Source: Rheum nobile (taxonomy: Eukaryota; Streptophyta; Magnoliopsida; Caryophyllales; Polygonaceae). Taken from it: a stretch of 64,000 nucleotides of DNA. The position numbers and the translations under genes are program-made. Where the stretch lies: NCBI GenBank assembly GCA_027886185.1, contig WOAB01000689.1:2976001-3040000 (forward strand), written 5' to 3'. This document shows, in pieces, positions 42,353 through 53,382 of the stretch (position 1 is the stretch's first letter; each line of letters starts with the position of its first letter). The notes beneath the pieces are model-generated. The model was given only the letters and a program-made list of their open reading frames with translations. It ran no database searches and was not told where the DNA came from.

Positions 42353-43708
42353 TGATAGGTGTCATTTCATGCACCTTAACTAGCAATTATTAGCATTATT
42401 TAGAGGAGTTTATGACTAGATTTAAGGTTAAGTCTGTATTCCAGAAGATGTGGAGAGAATTGAAGATATCCAGGGATTTACAGCTTAATGAAGGATGGAG
42501 AAGATGAAGATGGATGAGGATCCGCTTGAAGACTAATTGGAGAAGGCTACCAACACTTGGTAGTATGGAAGAGCGAAAGAAAAGAAGTGAAGAGCTGAAG
42601 AAAGGAGAGGGCGGAACAGCTGACGCCCCACGCCAGAAGCCACCGCGACCCGGCAGTGAATCTCAGAGAAGAAGCTGGTCGTGCCAGAAGATAGCCGCCA
42701 CCCCGCGGTGGAACCCGTCGCCCCGCAGTGGACTTGTTAACGCCTCGCGGCCAGCGAGATATTATTTCCTATTTTGCATTTTCGGACTTCCTATTTTTAT
42801 TATCTTATTTCCTTTAGTATTATTTCTAGGTTTAGCTTACTTTCCCTAGCCTATTTAAGATCTCTTTCCAGGTCTTGAGTAGACACACTTTTATTATCAT
42901 CGTAGTTTTCTTTTCTCAATTAGGGTTTCATTCGCAAGTCAATGGAGCACTAATTTTCCCTTGTTCTACTAGACGTTTGAAGCAATACAGTTGATTCGTT
43001 TGTGAGATTTTTATTCCTTGTTCTTATTCTTATATGTGTTGGTTTAATTCTCTTGGTTATATTGAGTATTGATTTATCGTTATTCTTCATAGCCTGATCA
43101 ACTAGGTTGGATAATATTTATCAAATTGCTAGGATTTTGCATATAGCGGAATGCGAGTGCGGATCTAGTAGCAAACACAATTGTTACATATAGTGGAATA
43201 CGAGTGTGCAATTGTGAGTGAGAATTATTTGCATGTTGAGTAGTAAGGTTTTCTTCTATTTGCATGTATCCTATACCCTTGCATGAATGCTATTGCTTTA
43301 TTAGTGGTAAGGTTTTCTTCCATTGATATTGTAGTAAGTACTATCAACAACTGTCTGAATTGGTAGTTAATCACGATCAGGGTGGGAACAACCATAAGAA
43401 TAGTTAAAGAACTTGGATTTATAAGATTTCAGTGATCAAATTATATCTCTGTATTGTGGATCTCGTTCTAGTGGAACTACTTCCCCAATCGTATTCTCAA
43501 GTCAACTAAACATGTTTACTTTGCTCTGTTTGATAACCAAAACCCCCCTTCCTTGTTACTTGTTGATCATAATTGCATACTTCATCAGATCTTCCCTGAT
43601 GGTTCGACCCTTACTTGCTTGCTATACATCTGTTTAGTAGGTTTGTTAGGACTTTTACTTTGATTAGGCTATTCAACGATATTTGCATTGCAAATTTCGG
43701 CCACGTCA
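42353..43708 (+). mobile_element. Second (3') LTR of the Athila-like element, shared with a following gag
   Basis: TGATAGGTGTCATTTCATGC...GGCCACGTCA, 1356 bp, near-identical to 21017-22349 apart from a short indel in the GC-rich motif block (42630-42740). It is followed by a primer site and gag instead of flanking DNA. Confidence 0.92.
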
Positions 43709-43712
43709 AATT

Positions 43713-43730
43713 TGGCGCCGTGGCCGGGGA
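43713..43730 (+). other. Primer binding site, tRNA-Asp type, one mismatch
   Basis: TGGCGCCGTGGCCGGGGA; position 10 is G instead of the T seen at 22354 and in the tRNA complement. Confidence 0.88.
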
Positions 43731-43761
43731 AGGTTTTCTGTTTTGTTGTGTGTTTTTGTGA

Positions 43762-44920
43762 TTGACTTTGGTGGAGACCTATCTTATGGTCGACACTCGT
43801 AGTACTGACTCTCCTCTAGCTGCTTTTGATCCAGAAATCGACAGATCATTCTGTGCGAACCTATGCGATCAAGGAGAAGAAGAAGTAGAGGTTGAAACAA
43901 TGGAAACAGTTGACATCCCTCCTGAAGCAATGGGCGAAACTCTGAGAGCGCTGACTGAACCGAACATTGGGGCACAACCCCCCTTGGCTGTCGTCATCCC
44001 TGTACTTGACGAAGGGGTGAACTTTGAGCTGAAATCTGGAGTCGTTGCTTATCTCCCGAAATTCCATGGTTTGAGTGGAGAAGACCCGATATCTCATCTG
44101 GGTAAATTCCACAATGTCTGCATGACTATGAAGCCAAGGAATGTGACGGAGGATCAGATCAAGATGAGAGCCTTTGGTTTTTCTTTGCTAGACTCTGCTA
44201 GCGACAGGTATTATCACTTGCCGCCAGGGACCATAAATATCTGGACTAAACTGCACAAGGCGTTTCTTGACAAGTACTTCCCAACAAAGAAGGCGAATGC
44301 TTTGAAAAAGGCAATTGCTAACATTGAGCAGGGTGCTGATGAGACGCTATATGACTATCTTGAGCGGTACAAGAGGCTATGCTCTAGCTGTCCGTTCCAC
44401 GGATACGCCAAACATGATCTTGTTCTCTACTTACACAATGGTCTGCTCGATCAAGAGAGAAGGATGGTCGACGCTGCATGCGGTGGAAGCATTCTTAATC
44501 TGACACCGGACGCAACCATGGAAAGATTTTAGGAGATGAGTGAGAGTACCAGGAGCTTTGGTAAGACGTACCAGAGAAAGGGAGTCAATGCTGTGACTCC
44601 TGCAGGATCTAGCCCTGTGCTGAATGAGTTAGCTGAGTTGAAGGAGATGGTGAAGAGAATGGCAAACCAAAACACTCCTCAACAAGTCAAAGCATGTGGG
44701 ATTTGCTATGATCAATTCCACCCTACTGATGCTTGCCCTCATCTACAGGAAGAAGGTATTGCTAAAGTGAATGTTGTAGGAGGTTACGGACCCCCTAGAC
44801 CGCGTTTTGATGGACAACCCAACTACAATCCGAGAGGGCGAGACCACCCGGGTTTCAGATGGAGCGACCCACAAGGTGGTCAACAACCATTACAACAGCA
44901 ATACCAGCAGAGAGCCCCAG
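43762..44920 (+). pseudogene. Athila-like gag (copy 2), nearly complete
   Basis: Same protein as at 22403 but uninterrupted, preserving the empty sites of the hAT-like (44548-44556) and TGTAACACC (44783-44792) insertions. Capsid domain to about 44530, knuckle-like CGICYDQFHPTDACPHLQ at about 44695-44750, then PRFDGQPNYNPRG and Q-rich DNA. It has the five bases lost from copy 1, but a TAG at 44530-44532 (CAG in copy 1) breaks it. The frame passes without a stop into Tat RT at about 44921. Confidence 0.9.
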
Positions 44921-47699
44921 CCAACGTGGTTGTGGTCCAAAAGAAAAATGGCAAGTGGAGAGTCTGCATCGACTTCACTGATAGGTGATATATTGTATAG
45001 CGCATCTAGTGGTTATTAGCATGATTTAGATGAGTTTTAGGTGTGTTCTGGTGTTAACTCTGTGATCCGGATGAGAAGCCAAGAAGTGGAGAAAGCATAG
45101 GATTTACAGAGTTCTGAAGCACATGGAAGAGAAGAGTTGAGGAGCAGTATGAAGGATTCAAGGAGAAGCTGCGAGAGAAGACATAGGAGTTCTAGAGCCT
45201 TGCCGCACCCGCGCCGAAGTCTACCGCACCCCGCGATAGATCATGCAGAAAGGAGAACAAGTTCTGGAGTGCCACCGCACCCCGCGGTGACACTGACCGC
45301 ACCCGCGGCGAGAAGATCAGGGAAGAGGAGCTGGACACTGGAAGACCACCGCACCCCGCGGTGGGGGTTGCCGCACCCCGCGGTGACGATGCGCTGAAGA
45401 CTTTCCTGGATTTATTTCCGGAATTTCTATTTCCTTTTTATTTTATTTCTGAAACTTTGTTTCCAAGTTTGTTATTTCCTTTTCTTTATTTCTGAATTAT
45501 TTGCCCTAGTATTTAAGGTTCTTTCTAAGATTTTATTTAGGACTTTTTGTTTTGCCACCTATCTTAGTTTTTCTCTCACAAACCCTATGAAGAACTAAAC
45601 TTCCATTGTTGCACTTGACATTTTGAAGCCTTCAATTGATTGGTTGTGAGTTTTCTACTCTTGTTCGATTTCCTATCTAGTTGTATTAATTCTCTTGCAC
45701 TTGAATGTTTATTGAATCTTATTGATTTATCTAGACTGATCACCTAGGTTTATTGATATTATCCATATAGCTAGGACTTGTGATTCCGGGTTCGGGTTGC
45801 ATATCTAGTAGCAAACACGATTTACATAAGCGGGTTGCGAGTGTTCATCGTGAGAGAGAGTTAATTGCATGCTTATAGTAACGGGTTGTTTCTATTGCAT
45901 GTATCTTGTTGAATCCTTGGTTGAATGCTATTGCTTTATTGAGTCTTGAAGGTTTTCGGATTTGATTTGGTAATAAGTACTATTAGGGCTGGTAGAACTA
46001 ATAGTTACCTAAGATCGGGATAAGAACAACTAAAGGAAAGATAAGAACTTGAGATTGATAGAATTCAGTGATCAACCATATCTCTTGTTGTGTGGATCTT
46101 TGTCAGGTGTGACGCTTTTCCCCATCATATTCATAACCTTTGCCTGTGAATCTGTTTACTTGTTATTTGGTTACGAAAATCATACAAACCCCCCTAGTTC
46201 CTAGTTGGTGACTTGCAATTACTTGAATTGATAATCTGATTCCCTTGGGTTCGACCCTGACTTGCTTGCTATACTCTATTTAGTAGGTACATTAGGATTT
46301 CTTTGATTAGGCATACGACTTTAAGCCTATCATTCACCGACCTTAACAAAGCATGTCCCAAGGACTCCTTCCCACTCCCTCATATCGACGCCATGGTCGA
46401 CGCGACAACAGGTCAGGAAATGCTATCCTTCATGGACGCGTTCAGTGGCTACAATCAGATCCTCATGGAACTAGAAGACCAAGAGAAAACGGCATTCGTC
46501 ACAAGTCAATATATTTATTGTTACAAAGTGATGCCCTTCAGACTAAAAAATGCAGGGGCTACTTATCAACGACTAGTCAACAAGATGTTCAAAGATCAGA
46601 TTGGAAACACAATGGAAGTCTACATAGATGACATGCTAGTCAAATCAAAAAAAAAGAAGGACCACATCGATCACCTCCGCGACAACTTCGAGGTACTAAA
46701 AAGATATAACATGAAACTAAATCTTATGAAATGCTCTTTCGGAGTTTTGTCAGGGAAATTCTTGGGGTACATGGTGACACAAAGAGTAATAGAAGCCAAC
46801 CCAGAACAGGTCAAAGCCCTCATCAACCTCCTATCCCCTCGATGCGTCAAGGACATACAAAAGTTGACAGGTCGGATAGCAGCTCTAAATAGGTTCATCT
46901 CGAAGTCGTCAGACAAGTGCAAACTCTTCCATGACGATCTCAAAAAGAACAAGTCCTTTCAATGCACAGAAAAACATGAAGTCGCATTTCAGGATCTAAA
47001 TAAATACCTAGCCAGTCCCCTGTTCTTGGCAAAACCTAAAGACGATGAGCCACTGTTGCTGTACCTAGCAGTGTCGGCATCCGCTGTAAGCGCGGTGCTG
47101 GTCAAAGAAGAAGACGGTAAGCAATCGCCAATCTACTACGTCAGTCGAACGCTGCTCCCGGCGGAGACAAGGTATTCGTCATTGGAAAAACTCGTCTTAT
47201 CACTAGTAATGACGTCAAATAAACTCAAACCCTATTTCGAATCTCATACTATGATTGTCCACACTAACCATCCCATGAGAGCAATTATGAGGAAACCCGA
47301 GTTGACAAGACGAATGGCCAAATGGGCCATACACCTCAGTGGCTACGACATCGAATACGAGCCTAGGACGGCGATCAAGTCCTAAACATTGGCTGATTTT
47401 GTGGCAGATTTCAGCCCGACCCTAGAACAAGAAGCCGTCGAAGAAGCAACGCAATTACTCGCAACGGAGGAAACAGGTAAATGGGAGCTCCACACAGATG
47501 GCGCATCGAATGCTAGAGGATCGGGGCTGGGAGTCGTGCTGAAATCGCCACAAGGGGACAAGATAGCCCAAGCCGTAAGATGCGAATGGGACGCGACCAA
47601 CAACGAAGCTGAATACGAAACACTCATATTTGGGCTCATTCTGGAACACGACCTAGGAATCCGAGAAATCGAAGTCATCTGCGACTCCCTCTTAGTCGT
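44921..47699 (+). pseudogene. Tat gypsy RT, RNase H and second RNase H (plus), split by a solo LTR
   Basis: Begins NVVVVQKKNGKWRVCIDFT, interrupted by the solo LTR at 44979-46332, resumes DLNKACPKDSFPLPHIDAM. RT motifs are complete: FMDAFSGYNQI, MPFRLKNAGATYQRLV, active site YIDD (46621-46632), GVLSGKFLGYMV. Then RNase H (YLAVSASAVSAVLV, SRTLLPAETRYSSLEKL) and, after TAA at 47383-47385 (CAA expected), a second RNase H (HTDGASNARGSGLG, CEWDATNNEAEYE), the Tat/Ogre signature. It stops at CDSLLV where the LTR at 47700 begins. Integrase is absent. Closely related to the minus-strand copy at 19659-21016. Confidence 0.92.
44979..46332 (+). mobile_element. Solo LTR in Tat RT, TSD TTCAC
   Basis: TGATAGGTGATATATTG...TTTAAGCCTATCA, 1354 bp, with perfect duplications TTCAC (44974-44978, 46333-46337). 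Removing it and one TTCAC restores the RT frame. It differs from the 21017 family but has the same layout, with CACCGCACCCCGCGGTG motifs at 45273-45289 and 45347-45363 and degenerate copies between 45198 and 45388. Confidence 0.95.
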
Positions 47700-48365
47700 T
47701 GTTTTGGGGCGAAAAGATCAGACGACCTAAATCGCCTTAGACGGGGTAACTAGTCGATCGGGTGATAGAAATCAATCCAAACCAAGTAGATAATCAATGA
47801 GTAAAAAGAAAATATGAAATAGCGAGATGATTTTATTAGATATAGTATTGACCGAATCGAATGGAGGTACAACTTATCGTAGTAAGACAAGGGATTTTAT
47901 TGAACTCGACCGGTGACTTCTAGGTTTCGACCGGCGGAAAACAGGCGTGATTGACTCCTAGTGAGCTAGGCTAGAGCAAATGTGTCTCCGTTTTCTTTCA
48001 GAGCAAGTTCGAGTGAGTGTGTAACGTAATCATATGAGTGTCCCTTCTTTATCTTCTCCTCCCCCATATATGGTAAGTCCTTCTCCTTTTTACCGTTTAT
48101 GATTTAATCCTATCGTATCTTCAACGCCGGGAGTGATTGCAGGGATTTTGCCATTAATTGCTGCTATTACGGTGGTGTTTGAATGTTGTGGCCATTGCTC
48201 AATCTAAGCATTTAATGCTCTGCAGGATCTTCGCGACCTGTCGAATAGTGTTCGACCAGAGAAGCTTCAACGCCTCCTCTGGACTCTCCCCTGTTCCTCT
48301 GATCTGTCTTGGGCCTAGGCCCGTTTTGCTCGATCCATCTTCCAAGGGGGATGCTAGGCCCAACA
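47700..48365 (-). mobile_element. 3' LTR of Tat element copy 2 (minus)
   Basis: Minus-strand TGTTGGGCC...CCCCAAAACA, 666 bp, with polypurine tract at 48366-48378 on its upstream side. Inserted in the second RNase H of the plus-strand Tat element. Relative of 7277-7892. The other end of this element is not found. Confidence 0.8.
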
Positions 48366-48652
48366 ATAGCCCCAAGTTGCTTTGGGCTTTCGGCTAGGCG
48401 AGCGGGTGAAATCCGAGGCAACTTCTTTAGCCATGATCTCCACCATCCTTTTTTGGCGCGGTTGTCCAGGGCTACGTGGCGGGAGATTGGAGCACGATGC
48501 GACATCTCTGCAGATCATCATCTCCCTCCATAAATTCGGAGCGGACGCTTGGCGATTTGACTTCACTTCTTCTTCTCTTGCAAGCTTCTCTGGTAGGTTT
48601 CTCAACCCTTTTCGCCATAGCTCTTCGATTTCCTTCTCTTTCTGTTCTTGAG

Positions 48653-50500
48653 ATGGTTTCTAGTGAAGCCTCTGAGTCGTCGAAGACTCTCTCTGACTCG
48701 CGCGAGGGCGAAGCTCATCCCCTTTTCATTCTGAAGGAGTCTGATGCTTTGACAAGTACTTTGTCCCAGGCGGAGCTCGAGCAAATACTTCAAGTTGGAG
48801 GCTTTCCCCCGGAAACGGTCGCCAGATTGCCTCACCCGGATGAGAGGGCCGATGCCCGATATGAGGGTTGGGTTTGTTTTTACGCATATCCATTTCGAAT
48901 TGGTCACAGGTTCCCCTTTTCTCCCCTTGTTAGGGATTTTTTGGCTACTTTGGCGCTGGCGCCATGTTAGGTGATGCCACAGGCATGGAGGGTTCTCAGG
49001 GTCTTGGACCTTGTGAACGTCCGATCTGGGGCTGATTTTGATTTTGATGCCTTGTGGTACAATTATTTCCTTGGGTCGAAGAGTTCTTCCCGTGTCCAGT
49101 TACGCATTCGACATGGTCGGAAGCCTTTGGTGCAGAATCTTGATGTCAACGACCGCGGATGGGGGTCAAAGTTCTTTTTTGTCGAGCGTTCGTCTCTGGA
49201 GAAGGGGAGAGAGTGTTCGTTCTTGTTGACGGAGTGGCGAGTAGAGAGTATGTGTTTGTTCTCTCCTTTTCTTGTTTATGCGTCTTAACTCTTTCCTTTA
49301 ACTTTTCTTTTTTGTAGTTCCTGAGGCAGAAGATTTGGAGGTGAGCGCTCGGTCGAAGGGTTTGTCCAGAATTATTCTTGTTGTTCCGGCGTCGGAGAAG
49401 AGTTTTGTCAAATTCAACCTGTTGTCGACATCCCCTGCTGCTCAAGACGACATGTCGACTGTTTCGTCATCTCGCGTCAAGGGTAAGCTTTCGACCTTGG
49501 GAGTTTTCTCTGTACTTTTTCACTTTGTCGCATGCTTTATGATCTTTTTATGTCTGTCGTGTTAGCTTCCCCTGGTGGTCGAGCAAGTGCTCGTTTGAAG
49601 GGAGTGTCTGGGAAGGGCCTGATCGAGCAGAGGAAGGCGGCAGCCAAAATCGCGTCGAGTAAGTCGGTTCCGATGGATCCGGCGCCTCAAGTCAAAGGTG
49701 GCTTAAAGAGAAAAGTGGGCGTTTCCCCTGGTGATGTCAAAGCAGAAGAGCCTCCTAGGAAGAAAGAGGCGATCGCTGAAGGGATCGACAAAATCGGCGC
49801 GGTCGGTCAATCGATTGCCGACCTCTTTCACGCCTAGGATCCGTCTTTGAAATCAGAGGTCGACGACATCTCTCCCCTGGACTGCATTGGTGAAGCGGGG
49901 TGTTCCGCGTGGAGGGTGAATTTTCTCCGTTCGTGTTTCTCTTTCTCTTTCGTCGATTGTGTTTTCTGATCGTGTTATATTTTCTTGCTTTAGACTTTTC
50001 AGTACCTCTTAGGAGCATACTCCGGTGTCAAGACGATGGTCGTCAATGCCGAGGAAAGGGCTGCCAGGTTGGAGTCCGCCCTTGCGTCCTTGAGGACCAA
50101 GCTAGAGGGAGCAGAGAGTCGTTGTCGAGAGACTGAGCGCCGCCTTACCAGGGAGCTGAAGAGTTGTCAAGAGGAGTTGGTCGCAAGCCGGAAAGTGTTT
50201 GAAGAGAGTCGATCAGGCGTCGAGGAAGAGGTGAAGCAGGCTCAAATCGCAGTTGGCCAGATCGCATGCGACGTCGGTGCTTTTTATGCATTGAAGTCGC
50301 GTGTCGAAATGATAGAAGAGTTTGACGATGGCAAGCATGAGCTCTGGGATCTGAAGGCAGAGTAGGAGACTTTGGACTCCATGTTCCCGAAGGGAAATCC
50401 TGGTCAGGAGCTCTTCCGCTTGGCTGGCGTCGGAGAGGAAGCTGCGGATGGGGGCGTTGGCGAGGACGAGGCCCATTCCGGCGATGGGGCGGGGAACTAG
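48653..50500 (+). pseudogene. Opposite-strand ORF of Tat copy 2, gypsy-type 'Transposase_28'-like, multi-exon
   Basis: ATG 48653 follows a leader matching that of copy 1. Exon 1 to about 49240: LSQAELEQILQVGGFPPETVARLPHPDE, AYPFRIGHRFPF, a TAG at 48968-48970, AWRVLRVLDL, DVNDRGWGSKFFFVERSSLE. GT-AG introns are apparent near 49241-49317 (ending TTTTTTGTAG), 49480-49565 (ending TCGTGTTAG) and 49916-49993 (ending TTGCTTTAG). Exon 3 is basic (GGLKRKVGVSPGD) with a TAG at about 49837; the last exon is a coiled coil (RLESALASLRTKLEGAESRCRETERRL) with TAG 50363-50365. Conservation of exon pattern between two diverged copies argues for a real spliced gene carried antisense in the element. Confidence 0.7.
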
Positions 50501-53332
50501 ATGCCATACTTTGTTCCTTTCAAACTGATGAAGCTCTTCTTGCATAGCTTGGATCCAGTCTGCATCCTTCAGTGCCTCACCTATGTTCTTTGGTTCCACA
50601 ATAGACAGAAAGGCATTAAAGGCAAAGAAGGTTAGATGTTCGAACCTGACTGGAGGCTTGATGGTTCTTCTTTCTCTGTTGGGAGCTAGAGTATTTGATG
50701 TGGAGACATTTTGAGTTGAGTATTCAGCTTCAGCTTCCTGGTTGGGATCACCTTCTCCATTGAAGATCATGTGAGAGGATGAATCGTTGATGTTTCCACA
50801 GATATTGTCGTCATGTCCATGGTTCCCAGAAATGGATTGTTGTTCATTATCCATGGGAACTGGTGGAGGAACCAGTGGGGGATTCTGTGCAGCAGGGCAA
50901 GAACTGGGTGGAGTGACATCTTTATTTGGATCTTCTTGAGGTGACTTGGGGAACGGATCTTCAAAGGGAGTGGTAGTGTTCTGCACAATTCTTCCAAGTG
51001 ATTTTTCATTAAAAATAACATGAACACTTTCTTCTACCTTTTTAGTCCTTTTGTTGAAGACTTTGTATGCCTTGCTGCCTGAGGCATATCCAATGAATAT
51101 TCCTTCATCACTTCTTGGGTTGAATTTTCCAAGATTGTCCTTCCCATTGTTGTGCACAAAGCACTTGCATCCGAACACCCTCAGATGTGAGATGTTGGGA
51201 ACTCTTGCTCTTAGGAGTTCATAGGGTGTCTTCTCTGTAATTGGGCGAAGCATGGCTCGATTGATGATGTAGCAAGTTGTGTTGATCGCCTCAGCCCAAA
51301 ATGATTGAGAGAGTCCACTTGAGATCAGCATAGTCCGAGCCATGTCTTCTAAAGTTATGTTCTTCCTTTCCACTACTCCATTTTGTTGAGGAGTGTATGG
51401 TGCAGAGAAGTTGTGATCAATTCCATGCTCACTGCAAAAGGTTAGAAATTCTCCATTTTCGAATTCGGTACCATGGTCAGACCGAATAGCATTGAGTGAA
51501 CAATCAAGAGATTTTTCTAACAAGGGAACCAGATCTTTAAAGCGGTCAATAACTTCACTCTTAGATTTAATAAAGATGGTCCAAGTAAAGTGAGAGAAGT
51601 CATCGACAAGAACAAAGATATACATGTTCCCTCCTAGGCTCTGAACTCTCATGGGTCCACACAGATCCATGTGGATGAGATCAAGAGGTCTTGAGGTGCT
51701 TACCATGTTTTTGGACTTCAAGGAACTACGAGCCTGTTTCCCTTTTACACAGTCAGAGCACAGTTCCTTAGATGTGCCACTTAGTTTTGGCAGCCCTCTG
51801 ACTAGCTCCTTTGAGTGTAGCTTTTGAATCAGCTTGGTGCTAGCATGACCGAGGCGTTGATGCCACAAATCAGCTTGGTCATTCACAGTTGAGAGACAAA
51901 GTTTCTCCTTGGGAACAAAGGATGGATCAATTATGTAGACATTGTTGAATCTTTTCCCTTTTAGGATGATTTGTCCCGAGGAGTCAAGGACTGAACATTC
52001 GTTTGATCTGAATCTAACTTCATTGTCTCCTTGATCACACAGGTGTGACACACTTATTAGGTCAAAACCAAGATTATCAACAAGGTGAACTTTGTTTACC
52101 TGAATGTGATCGTTGAGTTTCACAATTCCTATTCCACAGATTTTCCCTTTGCTTTTGTCTCCAAAGGATATGTTCCCTCCTTGGAGAGGTTGAAGAGAGG
52201 TCATTTGATTTCTTCTTCCAGTCATATGGCATGAGCAACCACTGTCGATGTACCATAGTTGAGGTTGCCTCTCTTCTTTCTCAAGGTCTTCTGAGTCGTT
52301 TGAGTCTCCTTTTGCCATAAGACATCTTCCTCCAGAGAAGCCACTCAGATCCAGTTCCTCATCTGAGTCTTCTCCCCATGAGGCTACGAGAGCCTTCTTT
52401 TTCTGAGGTCTTTCTTCTTCCTTGAAGTCTTCCTTGTTGGGACAGTTCTTAGCATAGTGTCCCTTTTCTTTGCACTCGTAACAAGAGACTTCTTTGAGAT
52501 CCCTTCTGGGTCCATTATGGGAGGAACTGCCCTTTTGGAACCTTCCATGCACAAAGAATTTTTTGATATTCTTTGAGAAGAGGGCTGTTAGCTCGTCCTC
52601 TTCTTCTTCCAGGTCTGAGTTCTCTTGCTCCATCTTGAGCCTGAAGAAGGCTTTGGAGATCTTAAGGGCGATTCATTTCTCCAGTTTCTTGTCGGCATTG
52701 GCCTTGGTGTGTTCTCCTTCTTCAACCTCCAGTTTCCCTATGACTTGGGTCAAGGAAAGGGATTGGATGCCTGGAGTGTTCTTCATGATTCCCTTGAGAA
52801 GGGTGAACTTGGAGTTGAGTCCATTGATGACCACTAGGGACTTGGAAACTTTATCCAGATCGACTCCCGCCGCTGTCAACTTTCCAATCAATCTGTTGAA
52901 GCGGGAGTAGTACTCTGAGATGGTCTCAGTTTCCATCATTTTGAAGGTGTGGTATTCTCCTTCCAAAGCAAACTTTCTGCTTTGCTTTAGTTCCTCACTT
53001 CCTTTATGCATCTCCTTGAGAGCTTTCCACATCTCCTTCGCCGTCTTGATGCCTATGACCTTGTCCATGTCTTCTTTATCCAATCCATTGAGGATGAACT
53101 GCCTGGCCTTGGCATTCTTCTCCATGATGACATAGTGTTCTGGTTTCCAATCTTCTTCCTTCATGGTAAGATCGACATAGCCATCTCCATTTTCGACTAT
53201 CCTCCAGCATTGGTAGTCGTTGGTCTTGATGTGGTTTTCCATGCACTTTTCCCACCATGTTTCTTCTCCTTTCTTTCGGAGATGTGGCTTGTTGGTGGAG
53301 ATTCCGAGCTTAAACTTGCTTGGTTGAGACAT
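50491..53332 (-). pseudogene. Ty1/copia (SIRE-like) gag-pol, truncated in RT and joined to Tat ORF
   Basis: gag from ATG 53330-53332 (SQPSKFKLGI), UBN2-type domain to about 52680, TGA at 52673-52675 (CGA expected), zinc knuckle CYECKEKGHYAKNCP (about 52470), protease WYIDSGCSCHMTG (about 52240), GAG-pre-integrase LWHQRLGHAS (about 51870), integrase D (HMDLCGP), D (AIRSDHGTEF), E (QQNGVVERKN). Then the start of the RT region (DADWIQAMQEELHQFERNKVWHLVP) and a break at about 50491-50500. Beyond the break the frame stays open to 50213 through the antisense of the Tat ORF, giving an 806-codon chimera (from 52633). RT and RNase H are gone. Related to the plus-strand copy at 54487-58047. Confidence 0.92.
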
Positions 53333-53368
53333 GATCTGCAAACTTAACAAAGATCTAGAGCTTTTCCT

Positions 53369-53380
53369 GCTCTGATACCA
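53369..53380 (-). other. Primer binding site, initiator tRNA-Met type
   Basis: TGGTATCAGAGC on the minus strand, two bases (AT) from the 5' LTR. Confidence 0.92.
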
Positions 53381-53382
53381 AT

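Larger units (their letters stand above)
21017..43708 (+). mobile_element. Athila-like LTR retrotransposon with nested insertions, lacking RT/integrase
   Basis: Two LTRs of one family (21017-22349, 42353-43708), a tRNA-Asp primer site, gag, protease and a late ORF. It is interrupted by a hAT-like element (23202-28122) and a TGTAACACC element (28365-38976). No reverse transcriptase, RNase H or integrase is left between protease (ends about 40430) and the late region, so it is non-autonomous or internally deleted. It sits against the Tat pol at 21016. A second primer site and gag follow the right LTR, so the right LTR is shared by two internal regions. Confidence 0.85.
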
